Source: Arenibacter certesii DSM 19833 (GTDB lineage Bacteria; Bacteroidota; Bacteroidia; Flavobacteriales; Flavobacteriaceae). Taken from it: a DNA stretch of 64,000 bases. Location: contig NZ_AUCB01000014.1 in NCBI RefSeq assembly GCF_000429545.1, positions 59,454 through 123,453 of the forward strand. Direction: 5' to 3'. Under the pieces are notes generated by a model that searched no databases, was not told the origin of the DNA, and worked only from the letters and a program-made list of their open reading frames with translations. Positions 40,608 to 50,417 of this stretch are shown here, one piece after another; within the stretch, counting starts at the first letter, position 1; every line of letters begins with the position of its first letter. The position numbers and the translations under genes are program-made.

Positions 40608-41459
40608 ATGAAGCCATTATATCAAAAGATAGAAATTCATAAGGAACGCCTTTTTGTTATTAAAAATAATAAGGTTCCAAAATTTGATGGCCTCTTTCAT
40701 TTCCATCCCGAATTCGAGCTTACCTACATACATCAGGGAAGCGGGCGAAGCTTTGTTGGTGATCGGATGGTTACATTTAGTCGCGGAGATCTCTTCTTTT
40801 TAGGACCTAACCTTCCTCATTCATGGGAAAGTACATATTCAGTTCGCCAACCTTCCCAATCTTTGGTGATACAATTGAACAGTGCTTTGTGGAAAGGAGA
40901 ATGGTTGGAAGGAGAAGAGCTTAGCGAGTTGAAGCTGCTTTTTAAAAAATCCTTGCGAGGTCTTAAATTTATAGGCAATAACAATTTTGCTATTGCTGAG
41001 AAGATGTTTCAAATTTCAAAGGGTTCTAAACCCATGCAAAACGTCATAGATATTTTATCCATTTTTGAGTCATTGGGGAGAAGTCAATCTTATGAATATA
41101 TTGCTAGCCCTGCTTATTTGCCGGGCTACAGGGAAAATGATTACGTGAAAATCAATTTGATCTATAACTTCGTTCATTTAAATTTTAATAGAGAGATTTC
41201 ATTGACTGAGGTAGCTAGCCTTGTAAATATGACTAATCAGGGATTTTGTAGGTATTTCAAGAAAATTACAAGACGGACGTTTTTTGTATATTTAAACGAG
41301 TACCGTACGGGCTGTGCTTGTAAGCTTTTGAGTGAAGGTCAGTTTAATATCACCGAAGTAGGTTTTAGAAGTGGTTTTCAGAGTATTTCCAACTTTAATA
41401 AACAATTTAAAGTGGTGGTCGGCTGCAGTCCTCGAGAGTATATAAAACAACTAGGATAA
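40608..41459 (+). CDS. AraC-family regulator with cupin sensor, copy 1
   Basis: 283 residues. N-terminal cupin sensor (FHFHPEFELTYIHQG, GDLFFLGPNLPHSW) and C-terminal double helix-turn-helix (ISLTEVASLVNMTNQGFCRY, ITEVGFRSGFQSISNFNKQF). Start at 40608 gives MKPLYQKIEI, matching the paralogue at 53197-54054; an ATG at 40587 adds seven residues. It is divergent from the phyH operon and most likely controls it. No NanR-like palindrome is seen in the shared 136-bp gap. Confidence 0.9.
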   Translation: MKPLYQKIEIHKERLFVIKNNKVPKFDGLFHFHPEFELTYIHQGSGRSFVGDRMVTFSRGDLFFLGPNLPHSWESTYSVRQPSQSLVIQLNSALWKGEWLEGEELSELKLLFKKSLRGLKFIGNNNFAIAEKMFQISKGSKPMQNVIDILSIFESLGRSQSYEYIASPAYLPGYRENDYVKINLIYNFVHLNFNREISLTEVASLVNMTNQGFCRYFKKITRRTFFVYLNEYRTGCACKLLSEGQFNITEVGFRSGFQSISNFNKQFKVVVGCSPREYIKQLG

Positions 41460-41463
41460 AAAA

Positions 41464-41508
41464 AAACTGGCCTTGTAGTGGTTGATAGCCATCTTACAAG
41501 TCCAGTTT
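41464..41508. terminator. Bidirectional terminator
   Basis: AAACTGG-C-CTTGTA pairs with TACAAG-T-CCAGTTT, flanked by A-rich DNA on the left and T-rich DNA on the right. It separates the convergent AraC gene and the sialidase at the end of the nanA operon. Confidence 0.75.
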
Positions 41509-41539
41509 GTAATTGTTTAATTCTATTCAAATATGGTAT

Positions 41540-42682
41540 TTAAGATTTTGCTTTCCGTTTTGAAGAAGGTTTTTTCCATTTATCCTCACCTTCAGTTAGC
41601 CATTTTAAAGAGAAACTTATAAAAGGATTCTCCTTATAACCATCTTTTTCAAAAAACAATCCGATGTCCCCATTCTCTAAAACGGTCAAAGAGGAATAGG
41701 CTGAACCACCAGTGTAGATAGTTTTACCTTCAGACCAAGTTTTACCTTCATCATAGCTTATACGAACTGTCATATTTTCTCTTCCTTTTGCCATCTTTGC
41801 ATTCGAAAAGAGTAATCTATTTTTTTTAAACCCTTGCTCAATGGAGGTGTACCTTATTATGCTGCCATTACAACCAGGATCTATTAGTCCTGGTTCTGGG
41901 GAAGAAGTCCATGTTTTTCCTTCGTCGCTAGAAATATGAGTATAACGCATACCACTTTTATTAACCCTAGAATTGATCATCCAGCGTCCATCGACTAATT
42001 CTACTACTTTAGATTCATTGGCAGGTTGTATAGGGGTGTCAATTAAATACCAAGATTTTCCATGGTCATCACTTGCAAAGAGGTGTAGGCCACTATTGAG
42101 ATTTACCATAGTATGCAATAATTTCCCAGACTTGGTCTGAATTCCACGCCCAGACGTTATGAATTTAAAATCAGTTCGCCAATCCACTTTAGCTATCTGA
42201 TCTGTAATGTCTTGCGGTTTACTCCAGGTTTTTCCATTGTCCGAGCTTTTTACGACATGAAAGTAATAGATATCACGCTCTTTATCCAAATCCATATAAT
42301 TGTAAAACATAAATATCTCTTTGGTCGTCTCATCAACAATCATTGAGGGATCGGATACCGATTGCCCAAATGGTAAATCCACTACTGTTTCTATTGGTGT
42401 CCATGTGTTACCATTATCACTACTTCTTCTTATTACGATATTGATATCCTTGCTCCATTTAAGATCGCCACAGGAAGGCACTCTTTCATCTATGGCCGCA
42501 ATGACATCTCCATTAGGGGCGGTTACAATTGCTGGTATTCTGTAACAGGCTACCCCTTCCGCCATGGATGAATTGAATAAGTCTTGATGCACCTTAACGC
42601 CTTCGGCAATTTGATGTGCCTTGTTTTGGGCCAATGCGAAAGACCCGGTAATTAAAAATAGTCCAATAATAGCTTTTTTCAT
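41540..42682 (-). CDS. Secreted sialidase, single domain (GH33)
   Basis: 380 residues with a signal peptide (MKKAIIGLFLITGSFALAQ). Five Asp boxes (RSSDNGNTW, SSDNGKTW, SDDHGKSW, SSDEGKTW, SYDEGKTW), the CYRIPAIVT arginine motif near 47-55 and the GGSAYSSLTVL segment with the probable catalytic Tyr. A compact six-bladed propeller of usual GH33 length. Last gene of the seven-gene operon that begins with nanA. It lacks accessory domains, unlike the 524-residue sialidase upstream. Confidence 0.9.
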   Translation of the reverse strand: MKKAIIGLFLITGSFALAQNKAHQIAEGVKVHQDLFNSSMAEGVACYRIPAIVTAPNGDVIAAIDERVPSCGDLKWSKDINIVIRRSSDNGNTWTPIETVVDLPFGQSVSDPSMIVDETTKEIFMFYNYMDLDKERDIYYFHVVKSSDNGKTWSKPQDITDQIAKVDWRTDFKFITSGRGIQTKSGKLLHTMVNLNSGLHLFASDDHGKSWYLIDTPIQPANESKVVELVDGRWMINSRVNKSGMRYTHISSDEGKTWTSSPEPGLIDPGCNGSIIRYTSIEQGFKKNRLLFSNAKMAKGRENMTVRISYDEGKTWSEGKTIYTGGSAYSSLTVLENGDIGLFFEKDGYKENPFISFSLKWLTEGEDKWKKPSSKRKAKS

Positions 42683-42719
42683 GTTTTATAATTTAATTGC
42701 TTAATATTCATATTTTTTG

Positions 42720-43493
42720 TTATTCATAAATATCCTCTAAATCTGTTTCATGAAGTTCTTCCAAAAACACACCTATGTTCTTTACGGAATGTTTAAAAAA
42801 TATCTTTCCCTTTTCTTTGTTGGCATGTTTAGGGTTGCCAACACCCGTATCCTCGGTTACTTTGGTCCATTTGCGTTGTGCCTTGACCCATCCTTGTTTA
42901 AGTCCTTTTAATTTAAAGGATTTGGCTGTTCCTGGTCCCGCTTCAGAAAGTGGTAAGACCAATTCAGGGTTCAAGTGCATCATTGCTGCGGTTTCTAATT
43001 CGCCAGCATGATCCCCAGGTTCCTTAAAATAAGCTTTGGAATCCAGACTGCCCCACCAATTTAGAGCACACACAAACACTTTAGGGAACTGTAAGCTTAA
43101 CTCTCTGATAATCTGTTTAAAATCGTTTCCCCCGTGGCCATTTACAATAACTAATTTGTTTATCCCGTGCGTGTCCAATACCTGTACCGTATCCTTTAAA
43201 ATAGCGTACTGGGTACTCGGATTCATGTTTATGCATAGTTTTACATCCATTTGCCCTGTGTTTACGCCAAATGGAATAGTTGGTAGGACCACCACCTTTG
43301 CTCCATTTTCCCAAGCCAATTTCGCACTTTCTACTGCTGCATTCTCAGACAAGATGTTGTCTGTGGCGTAAGGTAAATGGTAGTTGTGTGCTTCAGTAGC
43401 CCCCCAAGGTAATACCGCTACGGTGTATTCTATTTCCTTTACCGATTTCCAATTATTTTCTGCTAAAACGTAAGGTCTTATCTTATTCTTCAT
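42720..43493 (-). CDS. Creatininase-family amidohydrolase, copy 2
   Basis: 257 residues from the start at 43493 (MKNKIRPYVLAEN), which overlaps the end of the sulfatase gene by 11 bp. Motifs: VLPWGATEAHNYHLPYATD (metal ligands) and VIVNGHGGND, then DHAGELETA. All metal-ligand positions of the family seem present. It sits between a sulfatase and a sialidase within the nanA operon, so it probably works on a sialic-acid derived amide, lactam or N-acyl group. The function is not known. Confidence 0.82.
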   Translation of the reverse strand: MKNKIRPYVLAENNWKSVKEIEYTVAVLPWGATEAHNYHLPYATDNILSENAAVESAKLAWENGAKVVVLPTIPFGVNTGQMDVKLCINMNPSTQYAILKDTVQVLDTHGINKLVIVNGHGGNDFKQIIRELSLQFPKVFVCALNWWGSLDSKAYFKEPGDHAGELETAAMMHLNPELVLPLSEAGPGTAKSFKLKGLKQGWVKAQRKWTKVTEDTGVGNPKHANKEKGKIFFKHSVKNIGVFLEELHETDLEDIYE

Positions 43494-44982
43494 AGGTACT
43501 ATTTTGCATTTCCAATTCCGTGTCAATCGAACGGGACCAAGTTAATAACCCTTCTAACAACTTTTGTTTATAATCTGGTAGTTGTTCAGAGAGATCCTTG
43601 CTTTCCTGAACATCCGTGGATAGGTCGTACAATTGATAAGACTTGCCATTATCCATAGATATAAGTTTATAATTTTGGTCTAAATAGGCCCATTGTTCGG
43701 CATTCAGCGTTTTTTCCTGGTTCAATCTAGAGGGAAGGGGGGACCTAAATCCAATGGGGCGTTCTCTTTGTGTTTTATCGCCCATTAAAATTGATAAGAC
43801 ATCTTCTCCGTCTATATGTGCCTGTCCTTTCCAATCTACACCGCTTATTTCCAATAAAGTAGGAAAGAAATCGCTCGTTACCATTGGTGTGTTTATTGAA
43901 GCAGGAGATTTAAATTTCGCAGGCCATTCTACAATGGAGGGTACTATTATTCCTCCTTCCAATAATTCCGACTTTTTTCCTCTATAAGGCCCCGCAGAGT
44001 TTAGATCGTGTACATAGGAAGGACCATTGTCACTACAGAACCAAATGATGGTATTTTCGCTGATACCCATTATTTTCAATTCCGCCCTTAACCGACCTAT
44101 TTGATCGTCCATAGCGGATATTCCGCCATACCAATGCTGTTCTTCGGTGGTTAGGTCCTCGTATAGTTCTCGATGCTTATTACCTGCTACCACCGGGGTA
44201 TGAACATTATGAAACCAAATTAGGGATAGGAAATTTTCTTGTGTTTCCGTTTTTTCTTTTATGAATTCCAATGCCTTGTCCATTACAAGTTCGGCATCGT
44301 CACCCCCTGGATTACTGTCTAAAAATTGACCAGGACCGGTCCAATAGACGTCCCTCCACTTATGTCCTCCAGTTTCTTGTCCTTGGCCTACAGCCTCCGT
44401 TTGAATCATTTTATAATCTTCTTCGCCATAGTTTCCTCCAACATGATAATATGGATTGTAAGTGGGCATCATGGATTCTGTAGAAAATGAGACATCAAAA
44501 CCGTTTTCCCAAGGTGGGGAGTATGTAGTTATGGGGCCAGGGAAATAACTCTGTTTAAAACTCTTGCTCAATCCGCCCACATGCCATTTGCCAAAATGGC
44601 CAGTAGCATATCCCTTTGTTTTTAGCATTTCAGCGATGGTCACTTCATTTGGATGAATAAAGCCGTCTCCGGCCCAAGGTATCCTTACCCTATATGGATG
44701 TCTACCCGTAAGAGCACTGGCTCTTGTAGGGGAACATACCGGAGCAGCAGCATAAAACCTGTTCAATTTTAGACCTTCAGCTGCCATTTGATCTAAATGA
44801 GGTGTTTTTACCGTTTTATTGCCGTTGTAAGCGACATCGCCCCAACCTAAATCATCGGCCATTACCAATATGATATTTGGTAACTCCTCTGGTTGTTTAG
44901 GTTCATTTTCAGTTGCGGTTTTACAGGAATTGAACCCAAAAACCAATATAAATATGAAGGATGCTATTCGTAATATTTTCAT
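43483..44982 (-). CDS. Sulfatase (S1 family) C, lipoprotein
   Basis: 499 residues. Lipoprotein signal (FIFILVFGFNSC). Motifs: IILVMADDLGWGDVAYNG, VCSPTRASALTGRHP (formylglycine site), HFGKWHVGG and WFCSDNGPSYVHD. It starts one base after the stop of the upstream sialidase, so the two are likely coupled. Its place in the nanA operon argues for a sulfate on or next to sialic acid as target. Confidence 0.92.
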   Translation of the reverse strand: MKILRIASFIFILVFGFNSCKTATENEPKQPEELPNIILVMADDLGWGDVAYNGNKTVKTPHLDQMAAEGLKLNRFYAAAPVCSPTRASALTGRHPYRVRIPWAGDGFIHPNEVTIAEMLKTKGYATGHFGKWHVGGLSKSFKQSYFPGPITTYSPPWENGFDVSFSTESMMPTYNPYYHVGGNYGEEDYKMIQTEAVGQGQETGGHKWRDVYWTGPGQFLDSNPGGDDAELVMDKALEFIKEKTETQENFLSLIWFHNVHTPVVAGNKHRELYEDLTTEEQHWYGGISAMDDQIGRLRAELKIMGISENTIIWFCSDNGPSYVHDLNSAGPYRGKKSELLEGGIIVPSIVEWPAKFKSPASINTPMVTSDFFPTLLEISGVDWKGQAHIDGEDVLSILMGDKTQRERPIGFRSPLPSRLNQEKTLNAEQWAYLDQNYKLISMDNGKSYQLYDLSTDVQESKDLSEQLPDYKQKLLEGLLTWSRSIDTELEMQNSTYEE

Positions 44983-44983
44983 C

Positions 44984-46558
44984 TTAAAACAACTCGTTTA
45001 TGTTTACCTTTTCAAAGTACAGTTCTTTATTCCCTTCGTACAGAATTCCGATATGATTTTCATCTATTACGGTCATACAGGAATAGCCGTAGCAGGAATC
45101 CTCGTAAAGTTCCAATTGATTTTCTGTTGGCCACGTAAGTCCTTGATCAAAACTTGTTTTTATGGTCATGTTTGCCCTACGCTTTTCATTATTAGGGTTG
45201 AAAAAGAAAAGTAGCTTCCCCTTTTTTGAATGATCAAAACTGATCAAACTGGCCATACACACTGGTTCTATAAGGGCCTTTCGTGAAGAAACATGATCTT
45301 CCCAAGTTTGTCCTAAATCCTTTGTAATGGCAACTGCCCTGGAGCCTCCACGATTATCACGCATATTTAGCATTAAGCTTTCATCATCCAATTGCACCAC
45401 CTGCGCTTCCGTAGTATTTGATCTCGCACCTGTGCCAATTTTCCACGTAAGTCCTGTATCTTTACTATAGATAATGGTGGAGTGTGGCATCCTATCCTTA
45501 TCTTTAAATTGGGCAGGAAATACTAATGTTCCGTCCTTAAGGGTAATTCCTTTTCCAGGTCCTTGCAATAATAATTGCCATTCTGGCTTTTTTATTTGTG
45601 AGGTGATATTTATAGGGTCGGACCATGTAAGCCCGTCGTCTTCGCTTTTTACTAAAACAAACTGACTTGTTTCTTCAGGGGAAATCCCTGGTTTGGAGGC
45701 GTGCCAATTACGCTCTCCTGGATGTCCGTGAGCCCATACGGCTGCAACCCATATTGTTCCAGTATTTCTATCTACAAGAATTGAAGGGTCGCCAATGCCA
45801 TTCTCGTTTTGTGGTTTACCTCCATATTCACCCATATCCATGATTACTTTCATAGGTTCCCAGGTAGTCCCGCCGTCCGTACTTCGGCTCATACCAACAT
45901 CTGCGTCCGCCTGAAGATCGACACTGCCTTCGTAACGATTATCGTAAACTGTAATTAAAGTTCCGTTATTGGTAGTTGCCATGCCCGGAATTCGATACGT
46001 ATCAACATTGTCCTGATTGTGCTGTCTTAATGCAACACCTATTCTTTGTGCGGTTTGGATGCCTGTAACAGTTGGTTTAAGGACTTGCCCATTGGACAAG
46101 GTGATAGAAACACTGTTTGCGCTAATTTTATTGGTCAAATTAACGCTATCCTTTAATGCCATTGACAACCAAAAATAATTGTCCCCTGCTTGCAAAGGTT
46201 GATGGCCATCAATTTGAACCTTGAAATTGATTTCGTCGCTACTTCCAAACTTGGTTCCCGTTTCAAATCGAGGTTCTTTAAATGATGAATATATGTCTAT
46301 ATTGGTGATGTTTTTCAAATCAGTTGTTCCTACCAAATTAAAATCCATAGAAGTAACAACAATGTCGGACACATTTTTTGGGATGGTCAATTTCATTTGG
46401 ACAACCTTGTTCTTATCTTTTAAGGTAAGTACAGGAAGCACCGGTTGACTAGCTTCATAGGAAAAATCCGAAACCTCCAAATTCTTTTTTTCTCCACAAG
46501 CCAATAGAACTATTGCCATAATGGAATAGACCACAAATAAATTAACTTTGTTTTTCAT
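44984..46558 (-). CDS. Sialidase with N-terminal accessory domain, lipoprotein (NanH-like)
   Basis: 524 residues from the start at 46558, which gives a lipoprotein signal (VVYSIMAIVLLAC). A beta-rich N-terminal domain of about 150 residues resembles the one in Bacteroides and Tannerella NanH sialidases, described there as sialic-acid binding. The GH33 propeller follows: TYRIPGMATT, then Asp boxes RSTDGGTTW, SEDDGLTW, SKDTGLTW, TKDLGQTW and SFDQGLTW. The frame from 46648 has 30 extra residues without signal features. Probably the main surface sialidase. Confidence 0.9.
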   Translation of the reverse strand: MKNKVNLFVVYSIMAIVLLACGEKKNLEVSDFSYEASQPVLPVLTLKDKNKVVQMKLTIPKNVSDIVVTSMDFNLVGTTDLKNITNIDIYSSFKEPRFETGTKFGSSDEINFKVQIDGHQPLQAGDNYFWLSMALKDSVNLTNKISANSVSITLSNGQVLKPTVTGIQTAQRIGVALRQHNQDNVDTYRIPGMATTNNGTLITVYDNRYEGSVDLQADADVGMSRSTDGGTTWEPMKVIMDMGEYGGKPQNENGIGDPSILVDRNTGTIWVAAVWAHGHPGERNWHASKPGISPEETSQFVLVKSEDDGLTWSDPINITSQIKKPEWQLLLQGPGKGITLKDGTLVFPAQFKDKDRMPHSTIIYSKDTGLTWKIGTGARSNTTEAQVVQLDDESLMLNMRDNRGGSRAVAITKDLGQTWEDHVSSRKALIEPVCMASLISFDHSKKGKLLFFFNPNNEKRRANMTIKTSFDQGLTWPTENQLELYEDSCYGYSCMTVIDENHIGILYEGNKELYFEKVNINELF

Positions 46559-46614
46559 GATTATAAATTTACTACTGTTCAATGATTTGATAATTAATTG
46601 TACTGTAATTACTC

Positions 46615-47271
46615 CTATTTGATGTAAGGGGCTACTATTTTTTTCCATTTCCGGTATCCCTTAATGTTCAAGTGCAATCCGTCTGCTGTGTATTTTGGTT
46701 TTAATGCTCCCTTGGAATTCCTGAATTTTTTATGAAGATCTATAAAAGCTACATTCATTTTTTTAGAAAGCGCTTTTAATTCCCAATTCACAGAGACGAT
46801 CAATTCTTGATTTTTCTTATGTCCAGAAAATTTATCGCCCACAGCCGGATTTACCGGAAGGATACTTTGCAAAAATACTTTCGTGGTCTCCGATTCATTT
46901 TTTATTTCAAGCAATATTGATGTCACGTGGTCGATCACATACGATTCTGTCTTCCCCCTTGCAAGATCATTGGTCCCGATAAGCAGGAATATTTTGGTCG
47001 GTTGGGAGGAGGTAACTTCCGATAATCGATTAAGGATTCCCGCCGTTACATCTCCACTTATGCCTCTATTCAATACATTTTTATTAGGAAACATCGCTCC
47101 CCAATCACCACCTTCGGTAATACTGTTCCCTAAAAAGATTATTTCATCTTCGGTGTCGGGGGTCGCTTCAAATTGATTCTTACGTTGATAGTAATGGTCA
47201 GAATACTTTTGACAATTAGCCGAAAATACCATTGCGAAAAATCCAAAAAATATTATTAGCTTATATGTCAA
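46615..47271 (-). CDS. Secreted SGNH/GDSL esterase
   Basis: 218 residues with a signal peptide. Catalytic blocks: IIFLGNSITEGGDWG (Ser), GISGDVTAG (Gly), LIGTNDLARG (Asn) and DGLHLNIKGY (Asp/His). Such small esterases often deacetylate sugars. It follows the two-domain esterase in the operon, so removal of O-acetyl groups from sialic acid is the likely role. Confidence 0.85.
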   Translation of the reverse strand: MTYKLIIFFGFFAMVFSANCQKYSDHYYQRKNQFEATPDTEDEIIFLGNSITEGGDWGAMFPNKNVLNRGISGDVTAGILNRLSEVTSSQPTKIFLLIGTNDLARGKTESYVIDHVTSILLEIKNESETTKVFLQSILPVNPAVGDKFSGHKKNQELIVSVNWELKALSKKMNVAFIDLHKKFRNSKGALKPKYTADGLHLNIKGYRKWKKIVAPYIK

Positions 47272-47308
47272 TTTTATTTTTTTTATCCTTTATATAATGC
47301 CAGCAGAA

Positions 47309-49414
47309 TTAATCTACCATCCCTAAGTTTGAAAATGTTGATGCAGGGAACCCATGCTTATTAATTAAGTTTCCATTTGTATAGGAGCTATATCCGTACC
47401 TAACATATCTGGGATTCTTAATCTGTTCGCTCCAAATCCTTAATACGTTGTTATCAATTTGGGCTTCTGCTTTTACAAACACTTTATCCGTGCCGGCAAT
47501 TTCAATATCTAGGACAGCCTTCCCGTCACTGGTCCGTAAGCCCTCCGTATGTGAAAAATGTACCTCCAGAACATTATTCCTCACATTCACAAAATCTAAC
47601 ATAGGTCCTGAGTACGGAACATTAATTCCATAGTTTTTTGCCAAGGCGATATTGGACAAACGCTTGCCCAAGATCCACTTTTCTTTGGGATGCACATCTG
47701 TAGGATGGCCCACATCCGAGGACACTGCCATTCCGGTATTGGGAATGGACAACAATCTCCGTTGAGAATCTCTAAAGATGCCCCAATTTGGTCTTTCAAT
47801 GCTACTCAATTGGACAAAGTTAAAAGCAAGATCGGGGTTGTTCCAATGATTGCGCCAATCGGCAACTAGCATTTTAAACAATTTGGAATGTAATTCCTCC
47901 CGCTCCGCGTTTGATTCTCCTTGATACCAAAGCACTCCCTTTATGGGAAAATCTTTTATTGGATAAATACCCGCATCAAACAACATGGTTGGATCAAAGG
48001 GATGTCTGGCTTTAATTCCAAAGTCCTTCATGTTGCTTAAGTTTTTTGCTTTTCGCTCGGATACCCATGGTTGAACTAAGGGATTTAGGTGGGTGTCATT
48101 TAATAAACCAATGGTTTCATGGGTTGTCTCCATAGCTTCCCTACTTATCCAGCTTTGGGTCGTAGCCCCACCCACCGCATTGCACACTATACCTATGGGC
48201 ACTTTCAATTCTTTTTGAAGGTTATAGGCAAAGGAATATGCAATAGCGGAAAAATTTTCCATTATTGAATCAGGGTTATTACTCCAACCGGATGACCTAA
48301 AATAATCCTTGGCATTACAATTTAACAACTCTTCTTTTGAAAAAGTATGGTTTGACGGGTGGGCTTTCCCATCCATTGAAAATAGAAAGATATTAGAATT
48401 TGTGGAGTCTTTTAAAATGGTAGATCCGTGTAGCTCCTTACTTAGCGTAAAATCCATGTTAGACTGTCCGGACGCCAGCCAGACTTCCCCTATATAGACT
48501 TTAGGTATACTTATTTCCCCCGATTTCTTGGACTTTATGGAAAGCTGATAAGGTCCGCCAGCTTCTTTTGCAGGATATGTTACCTTCCATTGACCGTGCT
48601 GCGATACTTTTGTTCGTAATGTCTCCCCATTAAAACGTACCGTTATATCGTCAAGAGCGTTAGCTGTACCATTAATTACCAAGGGAACATTTCTTTGGAA
48701 TACCATATTCTCCCCATACAACAAGGGTAGTTTCAATCCACCGTAATTTCCGCTAATAAAATGATATATTTTATTGGCGATAATGGTAGCGCCTTCCTTT
48801 GCAGGATGAAGGTCGTCTGCATAGTATTCGGGGAAACGGTATAAGGGGTCTTGCAGATCGACAATAGGCACTCCCGCCTGCTTCCCTATAGTGTCGATTT
48901 TCGCTTGAATTTCCTGATAATTTTCCCGCATCCCTTCTTCAAACCAGTGATGACCAGAAAAAGAAGGAGACATTTTACAGATAATAACTTCAGGTGAAGA
49001 AGGAAGATTTCTATACTCTTGAATTAGGTCTAAATAATCAGAGATAAACTCTTCCTTATGCGCTGGCCAATTATTATTCCCTTGATCATTAAGACCAAGA
49101 TGAATAACTACTAGATTGGGTTGAAAAGACTTGGACTCCTCAAATATAGGATTATCCCAATAGGGCTTATGACCCTGTTTTAGTGCCGTTGCCCCTGGAT
49201 AACCAAAATTGGCAACTTCATAATCATTGCCCAATAATTCCTGCAATTGCTCAGGATAAGCATTTCGCTCCCTTTCCTCTACCCGTGTACCATAGGTAAC
49301 ACTATTTCCCACGCAGGCGACCTTTAACTTCTGACTCTGCATAGAAAAAGTAACTAGAAGAATAAGCAAATAAACAATTCTCAACATAATACCGTTAAAA
49401 TAATTCATCTTCAA
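47309..49414 (-). CDS. nanS: Two-domain sialate O-acetylesterase (NanS-like)
   Basis: 701 residues, exported. N-terminal SGNH domain (VACVGNSVTYGTRVEERER, DLHPAKEGA) to about residue 220, then a sialate O-acetylesterase domain (WLASGQSNMDFTLSKE, VLWYQGESNAERE) to the end. The same arrangement occurs in characterised Bacteroidota sialate esterases (Tannerella NanS, Bacteroides EstA). It removes 9-O- and related acetyl groups that block sialidases and lyase. Second gene of the nanA operon, 40 bp after nanA. Confidence 0.9.
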   Translation of the reverse strand: MKMNYFNGIMLRIVYLLILLVTFSMQSQKLKVACVGNSVTYGTRVEERERNAYPEQLQELLGNDYEVANFGYPGATALKQGHKPYWDNPIFEESKSFQPNLVVIHLGLNDQGNNNWPAHKEEFISDYLDLIQEYRNLPSSPEVIICKMSPSFSGHHWFEEGMRENYQEIQAKIDTIGKQAGVPIVDLQDPLYRFPEYYADDLHPAKEGATIIANKIYHFISGNYGGLKLPLLYGENMVFQRNVPLVINGTANALDDITVRFNGETLRTKVSQHGQWKVTYPAKEAGGPYQLSIKSKKSGEISIPKVYIGEVWLASGQSNMDFTLSKELHGSTILKDSTNSNIFLFSMDGKAHPSNHTFSKEELLNCNAKDYFRSSGWSNNPDSIMENFSAIAYSFAYNLQKELKVPIGIVCNAVGGATTQSWISREAMETTHETIGLLNDTHLNPLVQPWVSERKAKNLSNMKDFGIKARHPFDPTMLFDAGIYPIKDFPIKGVLWYQGESNAEREELHSKLFKMLVADWRNHWNNPDLAFNFVQLSSIERPNWGIFRDSQRRLLSIPNTGMAVSSDVGHPTDVHPKEKWILGKRLSNIALAKNYGINVPYSGPMLDFVNVRNNVLEVHFSHTEGLRTSDGKAVLDIEIAGTDKVFVKAEAQIDNNVLRIWSEQIKNPRYVRYGYSSYTNGNLINKHGFPASTFSNLGMVD

Positions 49415-49454
49415 TAAGGGGCGAACTCTAAACCAATCAGGAAATTTAAAGTTG

Positions 49455-50357
49455 TTATACTTTTCCTAAGTAACTCGTTACCTCCAACGCATCCAATTCA
49501 GTTTTGGCCTCCTCTATTTGAGCATCGGTAAGTGTAGTATGTGGAAATCTACTTGGCCCAAGATCTACGCCCAATGCTTTCATAAATGACTTTGCCGCGC
49601 CGTTAAATCCGCCTTTGGCATTTAACACATCAACAAATTTCATGGATTTTTGCTGAAGATCTGCGGCCAATTTATGATCGTTGTTATTAAAAGCCTCTAC
49701 TATTGCCAGGTACAACGGAGCCAAGTGATTATAGGTACTCCCTACCCAACCATCTGCGCCAAAAGGCAGACTGGAAAGAAAAACTTCATCAAATCCAAAT
49801 AGGATATTGGCGGAACCATTGTTAAATTCCTTGGAGTACTTATAGTCTATAAGATTATTATTGGTAAACTTAATACCTGCCAAGTTTGGAATCTGAGGGG
49901 TGGCCAGTTCCAGAAATTCGACCATATTGAAATTTGCCCCTGTCAATACAGGAATATGGTAATAGAAAAATGGGATATTAGGGGCACATGCTGCAATTTC
50001 CTTACAATACTCCACCAATTTATGGATATTGGACAGTCTAAAGTAATAAGGCGCTAGAGCAGCTATACCGTCTACCTTATCTGCAGCATGCCTGGCCAAT
50101 TCCTTGGCCTCGTCTAGGCTGGTATGCCCCACATGATCAATTACAAATAGTTCGGACGTTTTATTCTCACCCCAAGCACTCGTAATCTGTTTCCTTTCGG
50201 CTATTGACAAAGAAGCAAAATCACCTGTGGATCCGTTTATAAATGCGCCTTTAACCCCATTTCCTTTTAAGAATTCCGCATACTTTGGAATTACCCCTAA
50301 ATTTAGCGAAGTGTCCTGATGCATGGGTGCATAGGTCGCTGCTATAAGTCCTTTCAT
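49455..50357 (-). CDS. nanA: N-acetylneuraminate lyase
   Basis: 300 residues of the DHDPS/NAL fold. Splits Neu5Ac to ManNAc and pyruvate. GSTGDF at 42-47 (substrate carboxylate loop), FYYHIPVLTG with Tyr133 and GIKFTN with the Schiff-base Lys163. The start at 50357 (MKGLIAATYAP) is favoured because an earlier ATG at 50369 lies inside the operator palindrome. First gene of the operon nanA-nanS-SGNH-sialidase-sulfatase-creatininase-sialidase. Cytoplasmic. Confidence 0.92.
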   Translation of the reverse strand: MKGLIAATYAPMHQDTSLNLGVIPKYAEFLKGNGVKGAFINGSTGDFASLSIAERKQITSAWGENKTSELFVIDHVGHTSLDEAKELARHAADKVDGIAALAPYYFRLSNIHKLVEYCKEIAACAPNIPFFYYHIPVLTGANFNMVEFLELATPQIPNLAGIKFTNNNLIDYKYSKEFNNGSANILFGFDEVFLSSLPFGADGWVGSTYNHLAPLYLAIVEAFNNNDHKLAADLQQKSMKFVDVLNAKGGFNGAAKSFMKALGVDLGPSRFPHTTLTDAQIEEAKTELDALEVTSYLGKV

Positions 50358-50368
50358 ATTTATTAGCA

Positions 50369-50417
50369 TTATGTATTACATAAAGCGAAAATAGTGTATT
50401 TATTAAGAATACGCAAC
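50369..50417 (-). promoter_or_regulatory. Promoter and operator of the nanA operon
   Basis: Minus strand: GTTG (50414-50417), 20-bp spacer, TATTTTCG (50386-50393), 2 bp, then TTATGTAATACATAA (50369-50383), 11 bp before the start of nanA. It reads the same operator as the one at susC pair 2. Confidence 0.68.
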
